The translations under genes and the position numbers were made by a program. DNA of 64,000 nt, taken from NCBI GenBank assembly GCA_015179045.1, contig WHUZ01000089.1, positions 62,001 to 126,000 on the forward strand, read 5' to 3'. Each line of letters starts with the position of its first letter. Positions within the stretch are counted from its first letter, which is position 1. Below, piece by piece: positions 34,210 to 45,200 of this stretch. The notes beneath the pieces were generated by a model. The model worked only from the letters and a program-made list of their open reading frames with translations, made no database searches and was not told the origin of the DNA. The stretch comes from Kalaharituber pfeilii. Its lineage: Eukaryota > Ascomycota > Pezizomycetes > Pezizales > Pezizaceae.

Positions 34210-35768
34210 TTAGAGCATGAACACGGTGATGCCAAGGAAGGTGCTCAGGAATACCATGCTAACACGAGCTATACTCGCTCCAGATTTATCTTCTGAAGTT
34301 TCTGACTCTGGAGTCTCAGTAGTCCTCACGTCATAAGGTACATTGGTATTGTTGTTAGTCAAGACACCACCCAATATGTTCTTCTGTCCGTCTCGAGTGA
34401 TGGTAATGCTCGGCTGGTTCTCTTCTTCGGACATGCTAGACGTCGATGTTGTCTCGTCTTCATCTTCTTCCTTTTCAGTAGAAGTTATTTTAGGCTCCTT
34501 GGTAGACTTTGGGCTGGTAGACGTGCTTGGTGGCTTAGTGGTGGATTGTTTGGAGGTCGGAGTTGGTGTAGAAGTTTGTTTGCTCTCTTCCTCTTCCACC
34601 TCCTTATCCTTTTCTTGCGTGGAAATGAGCTCGAGCTTGTTCCTCTCATCCTCCTCATCCTCCTTATCCTCCTTCTCTTCCTTCTTCTTTTCCTCTTCCT
34701 TCTCATCATTCGAAGACCCGCCTTTGCCCCCTCCATTCTTATTGAAAATCACAAGGTTAGCCTTACTACCCTTCTTTACAGATACCACACAGAAATTCGC
34801 GCCGCCTGCACCTGAGCCCTTCATTTGGGAAACTTCATTGACGCCATGAACTGCAGGATTAATTTCACAAGGGAGTCCACCGCATGTTCCCTCGCATTCA
34901 ACCCTGATCCCGTAATCTGGTACAACATCCCTAAACGGCGTCGCTGGCTCAAGATAGATAGGATTCCAGCCGATCTTTACGAAAGTTTCTCCGTTGTCAA
35001 GTTCATTTGCACCAGCTACATAAGGCGTCCAATTCCCGTGAGGCTTGTCTTTGGATCCCCAAATGCAGCCGTCGGCGACAGATACTCCGGGAGGGTTGAT
35101 ATAGTAGCTATGGGACGTCAGCTTCCGAAACTTGGCCTAATTCCTTGGGTACCTACTGAGCAGCAGTTTTGCACCAATAACTTGTATCCGGTACGGCCAG
35201 AATACCAGTACTTGCGACAACCGTAGGGATAAGCATTGCTTCGTTTCCGGGCAGCACAGTTTGACAAATTGCGACAGTCTTGCCAGTCAAATTCTTTACC
35301 CTATACGTGCCAGTACCGTCGTAGCAATAAGGCTTGTTAGGGAATGGTTTCTCGATTTCCCCGTCTTCGTTGCAGTACAGACCACCATTCTACTCACGTA
35401 TCAGTGAAACCGTTCATTCAGAAAATACACACAAACCTTACCATGGATTCTGGATAGGAATATGACTTTGCCTTTGGATCCCATTGAGCCATGAGCTGCC
35501 CAGGAGGGCAAGCATATGGGCAGTACATTCCTGGCTTGCATGGTTGATCTGGGGACATTGCCCAGCCTGCATTTTGTTCATTTGGAGTAACCGCTACCAA
35601 ACCCTTACCATTTGGAAATTGACATTGTCCGCGCTTGACCAGATTGCTTTTCGTCGTATGATGGTGCATATGACGGCGGGCAAGTAAAGCATGAGTACCA
35701 GTCGCAGATGCGATGGGGGTGAGGACCAATAAGGCCGTGATTGTTTGGGACGCTATCGCTAAGCGCAT
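34210..35768 (-). CDS. SUN-family (GH132) secreted wall protein with predicted GPI anchor
   Basis: SUN proteins (yeast Sim1/Uth1/Nca3/Sun4; unrelated to Sad1/UNC-84 SUN domains) act at the fungal cell wall in septation and remodelling. Exons 35768-35442, 35389-35157 and 35107-34210 (introns 52 and 49 nt) give 485 aa. Visible in order: a signal peptide (MRLAIASQTITALLVLTPIASA); a His-rich stretch ending in a KR Kex2-type site before GQCQFPNGKG; and the family core CKPGMYCPYACPPGQLMAQWDP, NGGLYCNEDG, EKPFPNKPYCYDG, CQTVLPGNEAMLIPT, TAAHYYINPPGVSVADGC and GNWTPYVAGAN. A Lys/Glu-rich then Thr/Ser/Pro-rich extension of about 170 residues follows, ending in SGASIARVSMVFLSTFLGIT and the last few residues. 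That end looks like a GPI omega region plus hydrophobic tail. The acidic extension is unusual and the anchor is a prediction. Confidence 0.92.
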
Positions 35769-36609
35769 TGTGATTTATTGGTGGATCAACTGCTGCTGGA
35801 AGGTAATACAATTAAACAGTTCAAACTGAGAAAGAAAATACAATGAATGAATTTGCCTTGAGTGGCAGATGCGCAGGTTAACGAGAGATTGCACAAGATG
35901 TGCTGGTGATGATTGAAAAAGAGTGTGGTGAGATAGAATCTCAAATGAACGTATCAATCGACAGAGGGTCAAAGTGCGAGAAAGAAAGGAGGGGGAGAAG
36001 GGCGGATGTGGACATGATAATGTTCTCTGTAGGGGCACAGGGGGGGGGGGCAGGCGGTTTCCCGCTAGCAACGGTCATAATGGTGCCTATTGCGCTTTGG
36101 TTGATTGATCGCCTTGGCTGGTGGAATTAAAGATTTATGCGGCACTCTCATTGGTGAAATAACGCGTAACTGGGATTCAAGTGGGCTGTGGATTGAGCGT
36201 GTTACTGGCGCCAGGGAGATAAGAGAGGAAGCTGTTAGCAGAACTACGGCTACTTTCGGCGGAGCTGGAGACTGTGCCTGGAGATCACCTGCAAATTGCA
36301 AAGTTTACTTCAGGAAGGAATCAAATCCTGGGGAATTTCTGCTGGCATCCTTTTTGGCGAGTTCTCCATCGCAATTATTCTCTCTCCCACACATTCAATC
36401 AATGGCAGCGGAAGCTCAGACTGAATTCTTCATTGTTTACACTAACGTTTCTGCCCCTGAAGAAGTATGTGCGACAGGTGAAATTAAGAAATTAACGAGA
36501 TTGGTGCCTTCCGCTAAGGAATTATGTGAAATTCAAGCCCCTGCTTTGGAATAAAACCGGGGTCCGTATCCCTGTTTTATTGTTTGGTAGAGCATTCGAA
36601 ACACTTTTT
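35769..36609. promoter_or_regulatory. Upstream region of the SUN-family gene
   Basis: Promoter-like spacing with a G9 run near 36042-36050. A 50-codon frame at 36402-36554 (+, starting MAAEAQTEFF) is open but has no supporting motif or splice context, so I do not call it a gene. Confidence 0.35.
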
Positions 36610-37665
36610 GAAAGTGGGGTATCCCCCTAGTCTCGTAACCAGGTATCCCCCCCTTCTTTCAAAATCCTCACTTGAATAAACAATAAACAATAAATTACAA
36701 AAGTAGTTAGCTAGAGTACACTACTGCTGAAGTAGCATAGTTTATAATAACTATACCATATAGAGGATATGTAAATTCACACCTATTTCTGCTTGTATAT
36801 GCAATATTCATTATCTTTCAGCAAAAAAATTTCACTCTGAGAGTTCAGTCTTCTCTACTCTTTTTAGATACATTGATACCTGACTGCTACCTAGTGCTTG
36901 CTGGCAGAACTTGACTGCTGTTTCTTAAGACCTAGTGCTCTCTCTTGGTACTTGAGAGTTCATGTTGTCTTTCGTGGTGAGATTGACAGCTTGTTGCATT
37001 TAAGGTGTAAATGTCTGTATAACCAAAAGTTTTCTAGATTTATTATTTACTCACGTCCAAGCGTTTAGAGAAACTACCCCCTGCTTGTAGTGGAAATGTA
37101 CCCTAGTAAAATTTGGTACATAAATCCTTAATGGAAGGAACCCATTCACTAATGGTTTCCTTGTTCTAGCCATCAAATCAAAACCAATTCATCGCCGTAT
37201 TCACTTTCCAAGAACTGAAAGACTTCGGCGTAGACTTACGGAAATACAGTTGGCACGTTGCTCTGTCCTTATTTCAAGGCGCCCTTGTATTGCAGAACAG
37301 GCGGCTGCATGCATTCTTATTTATGGCTCTCTTGGGTAAGGTACAGTACTAGTACTGATGTACCTCACAACCCTGAGTACAGATACCCCAACCCTGGCTC
37401 GATAAGTCACATTTACAGCATTACCCTTTGTGTTTGTCCTCGCTCCTCGGTACTCAGGCCGCTGAAGCTGAAGCGCTACTTGACCATATATTACATATTG
37501 CAATTTTATTCAAGTCATCAACATTCGAATCCAAAATCTTGGGGAACCTATAGTCTCGTAACCAGAATAAAGTCTATAGTTCTCATAACCAGAACTAAGT
37601 CTATAGTTCTCGTAACCAGACTTAGATCTGGTTATGAGACTAGGGAGCCTAGTTGAAAAGGAGAG
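36610..37665. mobile_element. Inverted-repeat element relic (about 1.05 kb)
   Basis: CCTAGTCTCGTAACCAGG at 36626 faces CTGGTTATGAGACTAGGG at 37628. Three subterminal copies of AGTCTATAGTTCTCGTAACC-type sequence lie at about 37550-37620 near the right end. The interior is AT-rich and has no transposase frame. The boundaries are approximate. Confidence 0.6.
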
Positions 37666-37859
37666 ATCATCTTATAGGGATAACTTATTGATAATGTGGT
37701 ATCTGGGCAACAGCGTCTTGTATACTTGACTTTAGCATAGTTTCTACCTTAATGGAGATCTAAGCATGCAAATTAGATGATCATTACTCAACAAACATAA
37801 ATTGCCCATAGATGAAGACCAATAAATTGATTCTTGAGAGAAAATAGTTCAGAGTCCGT
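37666..37859. other. AT-rich spacer between two elements
   Basis: Nothing recognisable. Confidence 0.4.
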
Positions 37860-39610
37860 GTGTCAGTTAGTAACCGATCTTTTGGCGCTCGTCCTTCCTA
37901 CACTTCTACATGCAATATCTCCGGCGTCAGGCATGCTAGCAGCGTCAGGTAAATTACAGGATATTCAGCAGGTGTGCCTGAATATTTGGAGGATATTTGA
38001 TAGCCATACTATATATACACCTCTTTTAATCAAATGATATACAGAGAAAGCTAGGCATTCTACCCCCTCTTTGCATAGCAAATGATAGTACACACTTATT
38101 AATATATAGCTATCCTCAACTATAGCTTTTCGCATTTTCAAGTGACTAACCAATTCTTTAACTACTATATTCTATCAGCAAGCACAAATTTATTCCAAGT
38201 GCTATGATACTACCTCGATAGCAGGGTACTATTATTGTAATGGATCTGGTAAACGCAGAGAGTTACTGACCGCCAGGTCAAAAAGACACTTGACTAGCGA
38301 TGCTCGCTAGTCCTCTGCGTAACTCATATAGCAATCATTTATGCAACTGCGACGCCGTCGCCGGCTGTCGCATATCGCTTGTATGCGCATTTCGTGCATC
38401 CACCGACCGCCCGCCCTACGATTGCGGTGAACCCGTAACAATTATACACTATAGACTGCACCGAGTGTTCTGCAGACTCTAAATGCCCTGATATTTCAGT
38501 ATTGTAAGTATCTCAAGCAGCTCTATTATTCTCAGTATTATAGAAAACATAGGTGTTCTTGACTTTATTACTGTAACGGATCTGGTATGATAAATGCAGA
38601 GAGTTTGACCGCCAGGTCACAAAGACACTTGACTAGCGTGCGCTCGGAGAGTGCCCTAGGGGCTTGGCATGAGACTACTAATAGAGGCTCTTCCAGCTAG
38701 TCATTATAATACTTATGAGGCTGTTATAGTACGGTGAGCATCTAGACACAATCCTGCTTACTATATTGTCATGAGGGATATTATTAAATCTTTATCAGTA
38801 TTGCTATGCATACCTATATCATTCTATATGTACCAACATGGTGGTGATGGTATTATCATTGCCTTTCCTGTCAGCTATGGCATATGCTATCATTATTGAC
38901 ATAGTAAGAGGTTTATCTCACCTATCAATCCTGTCAGCCGGTATATACTATTATGGCTATAAGGGTGCTTCTATCCCTGCTGATTCTGTAGCAATATACT
39001 ATTGTTGGTATAGATACCTATAACATCTGCTATGCAGTCAAGCCTGCTATAAGCTGCTGCACTTACGAGAATGTTTTTCTAGCAATTAATACTATCAGCC
39101 CTGAAATACGCAGTAGTATTCTTGAGTGTATTTTCCTAGTAGTCAATACTGCCAGTCATGTAATATGCCATCATAATTAGTAGAATAGCTCCATAGCTGT
39201 TGATTCTGTCATTTAGTAGTTTTGGCACTTCCGGCACTTTCAGATATTTCGGTGACTGTGTTGGGAATCCTACACTAACCTTATCTTATCACTATTTAAG
39301 TTAGCTGCTATCCTTCTTCTTTAGTCACTTCAGAGTGCAAAGAGCTATAGTTAACAATAGTTGTATAGTATTTAGTGTATGGTATTCTTAGCTATCCAAC
39401 AGTGGTGTAGGATGCTGTACTTTCTAAGCATATCATTGAGTTAAAAAAGGTGTATATACAGTGTGGACATCAAAATATCCTCCAAATATTCAGGTGCACC
39501 TTCTGTATATTCTGCAATTACCTCATGTTGCTAGCATGCCTGACGCCGAAGAACGTGTGAAAGTTGTAGGAGGAGGAGTGCCTAGAGATCGGTCAAGATA
39601 AGCGAACAGT
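37860..39610. mobile_element. Long-TIR (foldback-like) element, about 1.75 kb
   Basis: About 37860-38030 and 39448-39610 are imperfect inverted repeats. The clearest shared blocks are ATATCCTCCAAATATTCAGG and GCTAGCATGCCTGACGCCG, the latter continuing toward GATCGGT at the outer side. Inside, a ~70-bp direct repeat (GGATCTGGTA, then GACCGCCAGGTCA, then AAGACACTTGACTAGCG) occurs at 38238-38310 and 38573-38645. The rest is AT-rich with no transposase. This is a non-autonomous or strongly decayed element. Confidence 0.65.
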
Positions 39611-40782
39611 AGTTGGTAAAGTACTCTTTTGTTAGTGGTAAAGTACTCTTTTCCCTCCTCACAGCAATTAAAGAAGAATGAGGAAAGAAACTTCCCGTAT
39701 GCTTGGGCATTTCTATTTAGGCGAACACTTAGAAATTGGCCTAACTGCAAATTTCATTTGACAGCTTTGCGCAAACGAATTTGGTATCTACATTGTTCAG
39801 ACATGACCTTAATCACATTCTGAGATTTCTGTTGTTTCATCGGGGAGTCAATACGTAAAACTACACAAGTAGATATATCTTTCCCTAAACAAGGATGGCG
39901 GTTTTTATCATGTTAAGTAGTATCATTGGAATATACACTCCCCGAAATTTAATAGAGTGTTTATAAGGCCCCATATCTATGAGTGCATTGGGATTTTATC
40001 TACGTATCTACGGTCGATATCTTGTATGACAAGTAGTTTCATCTCGGTATACGGGGCTCAAAACTGTCTGCCTGCGTACAGGTGCCTTTTGAGGCTCCTG
40101 TGCTGCCTAAAGTACTAAAGTACTTAAGCAGAACGGAATTGGAATTCGATTGGCAGCAGAAAACCAGACTAGGCTGCAAAAGGGGGCGTTGGCTGACAGT
40201 GTAGGTACTATCAAATTGGAAAAGAGAAAAGGGGTGATTTGAGAGTTGTTTATGCTTAATATGCAAAGCAGCAGAAGTAAAATTGGAGCGCGGAAAAAGC
40301 AGCCTCGTGGGAAAGGCGACGCTCGGAAACACAACCGAGAGGGGCTCTCGTAAAACATAAACTTTGCAATCCATCGCGAGTTTGACTGTTTAGCTAATCA
40401 ATTACTCACAAACGCAAATGAGACTAGCTAGGTGTCTACCGTATGTGGCAATTATGGACGTCAGCTAGCCCTCGCTTGGATAGAAAGAACGCCAGTGACG
40501 GTTCCATATCGAGGGATAGGAGCAAGCAATGTGATTGGACTCAATTTCCTGGCCTGAGGGCGTCCGCCTTGCCGGAGGTTTTTTTGCGGCTCACAGCAGG
40601 GTAAGAATAACGTAATGTTCTGTGCAGCTGTGAGTTGTTGATCCCTCAAGAAGCCTGCAGGTGATGCGATGGCCAGTTGATCATAGAAAAAAAATAAGTA
40701 TGGAACTGAAAAATCAAGGCGTCGCACAAGTTCTTCTAGAGTTTACTTGTAGATTTTTGTGCGCATCACGCATGTATTACTC
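39611..40782. other. AT-rich intergenic DNA
   Basis: A short direct repeat GGTAAAGTACTCTTTT occurs twice at 39616-39652 beside the previous element. Frames at 40039-40374 and 40461-40727 (minus strand) show no family features. No gene is supported. Confidence 0.4.
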
Positions 40783-40876
40783 TACAGTGGCCCGTCAAAA
40801 GTCTTGGGGATTAGGCTTGCATGATACACTTACCTCAATATTGCCTAATCCCCAAGGCTTTTGACGGGTCACTGTA
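40783..40876. mobile_element. 94-bp mariner-type MITE, near-perfect TIRs
   Basis: TACAGTGGCCCGTCAAAAGT at the left and its inverted partner TACAGTGACCCGTCAAAAGC at the right continue inward to CTTGGGGATTAGGC on both arms (about 34 bp each), leaving a ~26-bp loop. TA at both ends. Sister of the nested copy at 15947-16036. Confidence 0.9.
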
Positions 40877-42202
40877 CATTGGCCTATCCAGTGAAACAGC
40901 TCAGATCTAGATTCTGTCAATGAAAGGCATGAAAGGTACGTTACAGTGTGGTACTCCAGCTCGATTACTTGCTTTTACGTTCATATCTTTGATGACTTGC
41001 AGAGAATAAACTGGGGCGGCAACATTGCATGCTGCAAGGCCATTGGCCCTGTTCTCGTTCCTAGCAACAGGCTAACAACATCACACAAGGCATCAGAAAG
41101 CTCTCTGCGGCATGTTGAGTAATAAATTTGACATGCGGGCTGCACCAGAACGGGATAACCAACAGAGTAGCAAAAGCGCGAAGAACAGGTTAGGCTCAGG
41201 GTATTTGTGCCACTGAAATTCTTGGTTATATGGGAGGGACTCCTTCTTGAACTGGGGGGGTCGTAGCGGTTGCTCAGCACCAGTGTACGTAACTTTATAT
41301 TTCACTAGCGTGAGCTGCCAATGGGGGGCGGAGATGGGAACTATTCTACTACAGTAGGCAGCGTCAAGTTCTATGCGAGATGCTTCGAGCGCCTCCAAAG
41401 AGACTTCAGGATACTTATGATGCTACTATTTGCTGTGGTGCCGAGATGGCCGCAGGCTATCGGGCGGCCGGCTCTTTCCATGGTGCTTGCTGCGGGCGGT
41501 AGCAGAACCCCTGTCCATGTAGCGATACTGCCCCTCGTCACAGCCTTATGCCCCTTCCTAGGTACCCCCCCCAACGATCAGGAACAGAGGAGGCGAAGAG
41601 AATTGGTTCTAGGAAAACAGGCAGAAGTTACAGCATATGAGTAATGGAAGCTCTAGGAAATCCCAGCGAACCAACATCGGGTGTCGAAAATGTCAGGGTA
41701 TCCCCAATAAGTTAAAAAAAAAGAAAAAAGAAAAGAAGGGAAAGAAGAAGAAAAAGAAAATTGCGAAGGGAAAAATTCGGGGGATCTGTGCCTCGCCTTG
41801 ACTAGGACTTTTCTCATCCAGCACTTCTCTCTTCTACCCGTCAAATGGTACACCTTTTTTTTCTTAAATCAATGAGAGCCCCATATGCTCTTCTATACGA
41901 CCTCGGCCTACTTTTGGTACTCTACATATCGCTACTGGGTTATCCCGCGCTAGAACAGTTGCTGAATCTTGCATCTATCTTGAAGAATTCTAAGATGTAA
42001 GTTCTCGGATACACAAAGCTACTAGCCTCCCACCTACATACAAGTTTCTTGGTGATATTCGATCTCGATCTGCATGCCACTGATTCTCATCGGTCTTGCG
42101 GCGACCCAGACGCATATATATATTTACAATATCATACATATACCCTGGCGAGGTTTGAGATTTCAGAGATAGCTTCCGTCCGGGGCTTAATTCGAGCTCA
42201 AA
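40877..42202. other. Intergenic, upstream of the transporter gene
   Basis: No gene is supported. The frames at 40981-41644 overlap on both strands. A-rich tract at 41715-41760. The last few hundred bases presumably include the transporter promoter. Confidence 0.4.
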
Positions 42203-45200
42203 ATGTCGCTACTGAGACGAGGAACGCATCGCCTGGCGAAACGGTTGCACAAGGTGACGTGGGAAGATCTGAAGGAGCAGTTGACAAGAGGTACGTCTTT
42301 ATATATTTGCGCGACTTCTTAATACAAATGGTTATCGTTCCCAACTTGGAGCTAGCGGCACAGTGGACTAGTTGATAAATGGTCAGATGGCTGAATTGAT
42401 GTGTTTTTAATACTCGGTGATGTAATATTGTATCGGGGAAAATTTTGGAAATTTCTTTACGCTGTGAATTAGTCACATATTAATTTGTGTTTTATCGGTG
42501 GGCAATGGTACAGATAACCTTCACAAGCGGATATTCAAAGGCGTGCTCTCAACTGCCCTGACAGGTGTGTGCCAAAAAACAACTGAAACCTTATTGCTCA
42601 CGTGGGAGGTGGCAAGGCATAAACTCATAATTGATGTTTGTGTAATAGTGATAATCGCTCTTCTGCCGGGGATACGGGGTACGAATTTACCACCTGTATC
42701 TATTCTCGCAAATTGCTACAGTTTTTTGATTTTACGAAATTTACAATACGCCAGAAACGAAATGCTCATACATGTGTTTTGGTGATTATAGATGTTTACG
42801 GCCCGACACCTTATCTGGGACCAATGACATCTGTATTTGTGTCTCGGCCCATTTTCATATTTGTCTTGCATTCTCGAGGAACGCTGTACTGACTTTGATT
42901 TATGTAGATTTGGTGAGATTCTTATTTGCGTCGCTTGAATTCACGAGCCGAAATATAATCTGACTTATGTCTTCTTGAAGGCCACCCGGGACGTCGATTG
43001 GGCGGGATGATAGAGGGTAAATTACTAGGAAAGGATTCTGGACATGCAGCAAGATAACTGATTGCATGGTGATCTAGCGTTGGGCATGGCATTGATTGGA
43101 ATTTCCGTCGGAATAGGCTGGTATGTTCGGATCACAGAGTGCTTTGGAATCTTTACTAATGGTGGGGACTTTGAAAAGGGCTATTTTGGGAACCTATCTA
43201 GGCAGTCTTTGCTATGAGACCAATCCCAGTGCGACAATGGCGATTAAGGCAGTCTTCCTGGTGGTAGCCATGTTTGTGCATGGATATATTCGAAGTTGTA
43301 CACCAAGGCTCTTCATTATGGTCTTGCTTATGGCTGTCCCAGTGTTACTTGCATTAGTATGTATAAGGAGGAATTGGATATAAGCTAGGAAAATCAGGAG
43401 CTAATTGACATCACAGACTAGTGCAACCTTCTACGTCACCAAAGCATTTGTCGTCATGTTCTTCTATCCCATGCTGACTGCGGTGGGCATATTGTTGGTG
43501 GTAAATGTCTTTCTTTTTCCAGAGTTTGGCGCCACTGGTTTAGGTACAATGAGCCACATTTGCTTGAATCATAAGCTGATGGCTTGAACAGGCTTGACCA
43601 CTGTTGAAACTCTTCAGCTCACAATCTCGATCCTGAACGATGCCGCGGAATTGTTCGTTGAGTCCTGTGGTGAGAAGAGGATTCCCTGGGCCGGCCGTCA
43701 CTGCTCTCTACAGCACCAAAAGAAGGTAATTAGGTTAGCAGAGGTGACGGCCTCAAAATCGGCCCTGAGAGCCAAAGTGAACGAATGCAAGAACACGTAT
43801 AGGGATTGCGCATTCGACATCTCGTATTCGTGCTTGGCACCAAAAGAGTTAAAGCCTATTGCTGGGAAGGGTCTCGGTAGGCTGGTTATGAACGTTATGG
43901 CTCTGGTGGGAGCTTGCGAGAGTAAATATGCGCTGATGGGGACTACAGAGTTTAGAGAACATGAGGATACGGAGTTGGAGAATGGGGAGGAGGAGACGCC
44001 CAATGGGCGTAGAGATGCCAATAGGACTATGAATGGAACTGCGAGTGGTAAGAAGCAGCAGGTGAAGGAGAAGGAGAAAGATAAGGAGAAGGAGAAGGGA
44101 AAAGATGCATATCTGCCAGAGCTCAAGGTTAAGAGGGCTATTGAGGGTGGTGATCAGCGACTGTTGAAGCACTTGTTGACAATGTAAGGAACATTGGCTA
44201 TTGGGATTTCAGAAATCAAACTCACAGTTTGCTACTAGGGTTGCTCTGCCTGTCAACACTTTGCAGCAAAACATTGACCGAAGTATTGATGTCATTAATA
44301 CCTGCGTGGCGTGTGTTTATGTTCGTTACCCTGAATCACTCATAGGGTAAAAGCTATGCTCACATGATTAATCTATTAATGTAGGAGGTGCCCCGATTAC
44401 CTTCACTCAAGCAGGGGAAGGGTAAGGTCAGGCATCCTGGTGGGATTCTACTCCAAGAGCTTGACATCCACATCGATTCTCTCTCTAAGGCCATTGCCGG
44501 CTTTGCAGAGAAGTCGACATCGGCATTGGAAGGGGCAGCTGTTTTCCAAGAAATCGCTGAGACAGAAGTGGATGTGATGCCCAGAGATGAGATCTTTTTA
44601 ATTAGCAGTTTCATGCTCAATTTGAGGCTGGCAGCGTAGGCTCCCTTTACAGTTTGCATGATTGGTAGGCATATTACTGACGGTAATAATGCTAGGGCGC
44701 AAACCCTGGACATGCTGAGACACGCACGATCGCTGGTGGAGGCTGGACAGGAGCGAAAGGGCAAGCGAACGTTTCACTGGCCCGATGTTAGCTTTCGTCG
44801 ATGGGTCTCTTCCGGCACGGAGGAAACTGAGGCCATGTCGGCATCTAACCTCCTTCAGCTACAGGAAGAAGAAGAAGAAGACGATTACGACGATCCAGCA
44901 CGCTGGGGAAATCCGCTTGTTGGCGACGTAGACGCGCGTGGATGGGGCACGGCCTCCAAGACGCGCGAGAATGAAAATAGGGCTATGCCGGAAAGCAGGC
45001 GCAGGACGACCAGAAGGCCAGAGAAACAAAACAAACCTTGGTGGATACGCATGCGAGAGGTAATTGCAGACTTTCTCGACTGGGTCAGGTACAATGACAA
45101 TATACTGTATGCGTTTAAGTTTACCTGTGGGATTATGTTGATCACGTGGCCAGCATTCTTGCATAACTGGACGCATTGGTATGATAATGCTCGAGGAGGT

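Noticed and set aside
34343..34849. Plus-strand 168-aa Ser/Leu-rich frame
   Set aside because: Antisense of the K/E- and T-rich tail of the SUN-family gene.
34210..35768. SUN domain of the nuclear-envelope Sad1/UNC-84 type
   Set aside because: The cysteine-rich YINPPGVSVADGC core with signal peptide and KR site is the Sim1/Uth1/Nca3/Sun4 wall family, which only shares the name.
36402..36554. 50-codon frame starting MAAEAQTEFF
   Set aside because: No signal peptide, motif or splice context; its length is within chance expectation for this composition.
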